The translations under genes and the position numbers were made by a program. From the NCBI RefSeq assembly GCF_900106015.1, contig NZ_LT629797.1, forward strand, positions 1,674,001-1,738,000: a DNA stretch of 64,000 bases, read 5' to 3'. Positions 63,266 through 64,000 of this stretch are shown here, one piece after another; the stretch's first letter is position 1; each line of letters opens with the position of its first letter. Origin of the DNA: Pseudomonas sihuiensis (GTDB taxonomy: Bacteria; Pseudomonadota; Gammaproteobacteria; Pseudomonadales; Pseudomonadaceae). Below the pieces are notes generated by a model. That model made no database searches, was not told where the DNA came from, and saw only the letters and a list, made by a program, of their open reading frames with translations.

Positions 63266-63429
63266 GTAGGGCGTACTCGCGAAGCAGTACGCGAGGCCCG
63301 CCGCAACCCTGGTCACGCCATGCATGGGTCGACAACCCGCTGCAATTCAATAGGTAGGGCGGGTGTAACCCGCCAGTGGGGCAACGGCGGGTTGCACCCG
63401 CCCTACAAACTGGTGCGCCGTGCGCACCA
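63266..63429. repeat. REP cluster between the membrane protein and nosP
   Basis: GTAGGGCGTACTCGCGAAGC with its CAGTACGCGAGGC partner (63266-63296), a GTAGGGCGGGTGTAACCCGC pair (63354-63406) and TGGTGCGCCGTGCGCACCA (63411-63429). Confidence 0.75.
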
Positions 63430-63435
63430 GCGTTC

Positions 63436-63828
63436 TTACGGAGCCGGCCAGAACATCAGGGTCAGCACGAACATCCCGGCGTAGAAGCCGATCTCCAGCG
63501 TTTCCGTCCACGGCTGGATGCGCTTGATCGCGCCATGCACATGCACCAGCACCATCAGCAGGGCCACCGCGGCCAGCACCTCGAAGGTCGTGTGCAGCGC
63601 TTCACCGGTCAGCGCGGCGCGCAGCATCAGCGCCTCGACGATCAGGATGAAGGCACCCAGACAGCGCCCGAAGTACACCGCCAGGTCCACATCCTGCGGA
63701 ATGCGCCAACGCATCAGGCGCGCCCAGGTCAGCGGTACGAGGAAGATCGGTAGCGCGAAGAGCAGCGTGGTACTGATCGCCAGCACCAGCAGATAGGTTT
63801 GAGCCGATTCGCTCCAGAGTCCGATCAT
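63436..63828 (-). CDS. small four-helix membrane protein, hypothetical
   Basis: A 130-residue protein starting MIGLWSESAQTYLLVLAIST with four hydrophobic segments (about 10-33, 52-70, 80-98, 110-127) and short charged loops (RLMRWRIPQDVD, AIKRIQPWTETLE). I recognise no domain. It is preceded by a terminator on the same strand and so is probably transcribed alone. Function unknown. Confidence 0.72.
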   Translation of the reverse strand: MIGLWSESAQTYLLVLAISTTLLFALPIFLVPLTWARLMRWRIPQDVDLAVYFGRCLGAFILIVEALMLRAALTGEALHTTFEVLAAVALLMVLVHVHGAIKRIQPWTETLEIGFYAGMFVLTLMFWPAP

Positions 63829-63857
63829 CAGTTTTTTCTCTTTCGATCCCTAAAAGA

Positions 63858-63881
63858 ACGGGAGGCCCTTGGGCCTCCCGT
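63858..63881 (-). terminator. intrinsic terminator of the outer-membrane protein gene
   Basis: ACGGGAGGCCC-AA-GGGCCTCCCGT followed by TCTTTTA on the minus strand. Confidence 0.82.
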
Positions 63882-63900
63882 CGTCCGCAAGCCGTGTGGC

Positions 63901-64000
63901 TTACCAGCTGAGTACCGCACCGACGGCGAAGGTGTCGGTGTCCTCGTTCAGACCGCTGCCTTCGGCAGCATCGATCTGGTACTGGTTGTACTCGGCGACC
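63901..64000 (-). CDS. C-terminal end of an outer-membrane beta-barrel protein (partial)
   Basis: The last 32 codons read AEYNQYQIDAAEGSG, then LNEDTDTFAVGAVLSW and a stop. The final alternating polar/hydrophobic strand with a C-terminal aromatic Trp is the assembly signal of outer-membrane beta-barrels such as porins. A terminator follows. The rest lies outside the window, so the family cannot be settled. Confidence 0.65.
   Translation of the reverse strand, partial: VAEYNQYQIDAAEGSGLNEDTDTFAVGAVLSW

Overview
The window is chromosomal DNA from a Pseudomonas, most likely of the P. mendocina/oleovorans/alcaligenes group. That placement is inferred from high GC, the gene order thrS-infC-rpmI-rplT-pheS-pheT-ihfA-merR, the complete exa/ped/pqq locus for PQQ-dependent alcohol oxidation, and many GTAG-type REP palindromes.

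Layout. (1) 1-8306: electrophile and aldehyde stress genes. An MFS transporter, an Old Yellow Enzyme, an aldehyde dehydrogenase, a DJ-1/Hsp31-like protein and a TetR/NemR-type repressor lie on the minus strand. A GlxA-type AraC regulator follows, then a second TetR repressor divergent from a GST-like gene with two matching operators between them. (2) 8403-15284: a decayed defence/mobile islet. It holds a radC fragment, an IS3-family element with an amber codon in orfA, a type III restriction (Res) gene, a Mod gene frameshifted near its C-terminus, and a SNF2-type helicase reduced to its two ends by an in-frame internal deletion. A tRNA-Pro gene bounds it. (3) 15577-23214: housekeeping translation genes (merR-like, ihfA, pheT, pheS, rplT, rpmI, infC with an AUU start, thrS) and tRNA-Val. 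(4) 23398-26075: a PuuB-like amine oxidoreductase and a C39-peptidase/PA2779-family pair. (5) 26156-63186: the alcohol oxidation super-locus. On the minus strand are pqqA-B-C-D-E-pqqH-ercA-ercS, exaC, a quinoprotein dehydrogenase with the lanthanide-type D-x-D signature, its accessory proteins (metallohydrolase, SoxYZ-like carrier, MxaJ-like binding protein) and cytochrome c550 (exaB). On the plus strand are the calcium-type exaA, a secreted pentapeptide protein, a DUF2231/sorbosone-dehydrogenase-like pair, a TPR/Sel1 protein, an ABC system of unknown substrate, a rhodanese-like protein and the regulator erbR. The two-component pair exaD/exaE, the NO-sensing pair nosP/nahK and a cupredoxin-like gene are also here. 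(6) 63436-64000: a small membrane protein and the end of an outer-membrane barrel protein.

How it works together. Alcohols are oxidised in the periplasm by one of two PQQ dehydrogenases (Ca or lanthanide type). Electrons leave through cytochrome c550, aldehydes are handled by ExaC, and PQQ is made by PqqA-E. At least eight promoters across the locus, including pqqA, exaC, both dehydrogenases, exaB, the ABC system and nosP, carry a recurring box close to TACTACCTTGGTACT. I infer it is the operator that ties the regulon together. REP palindromes litter the locus, and several have been absorbed into coding sequence: they supply stop codons, an N-terminus and internal residues.
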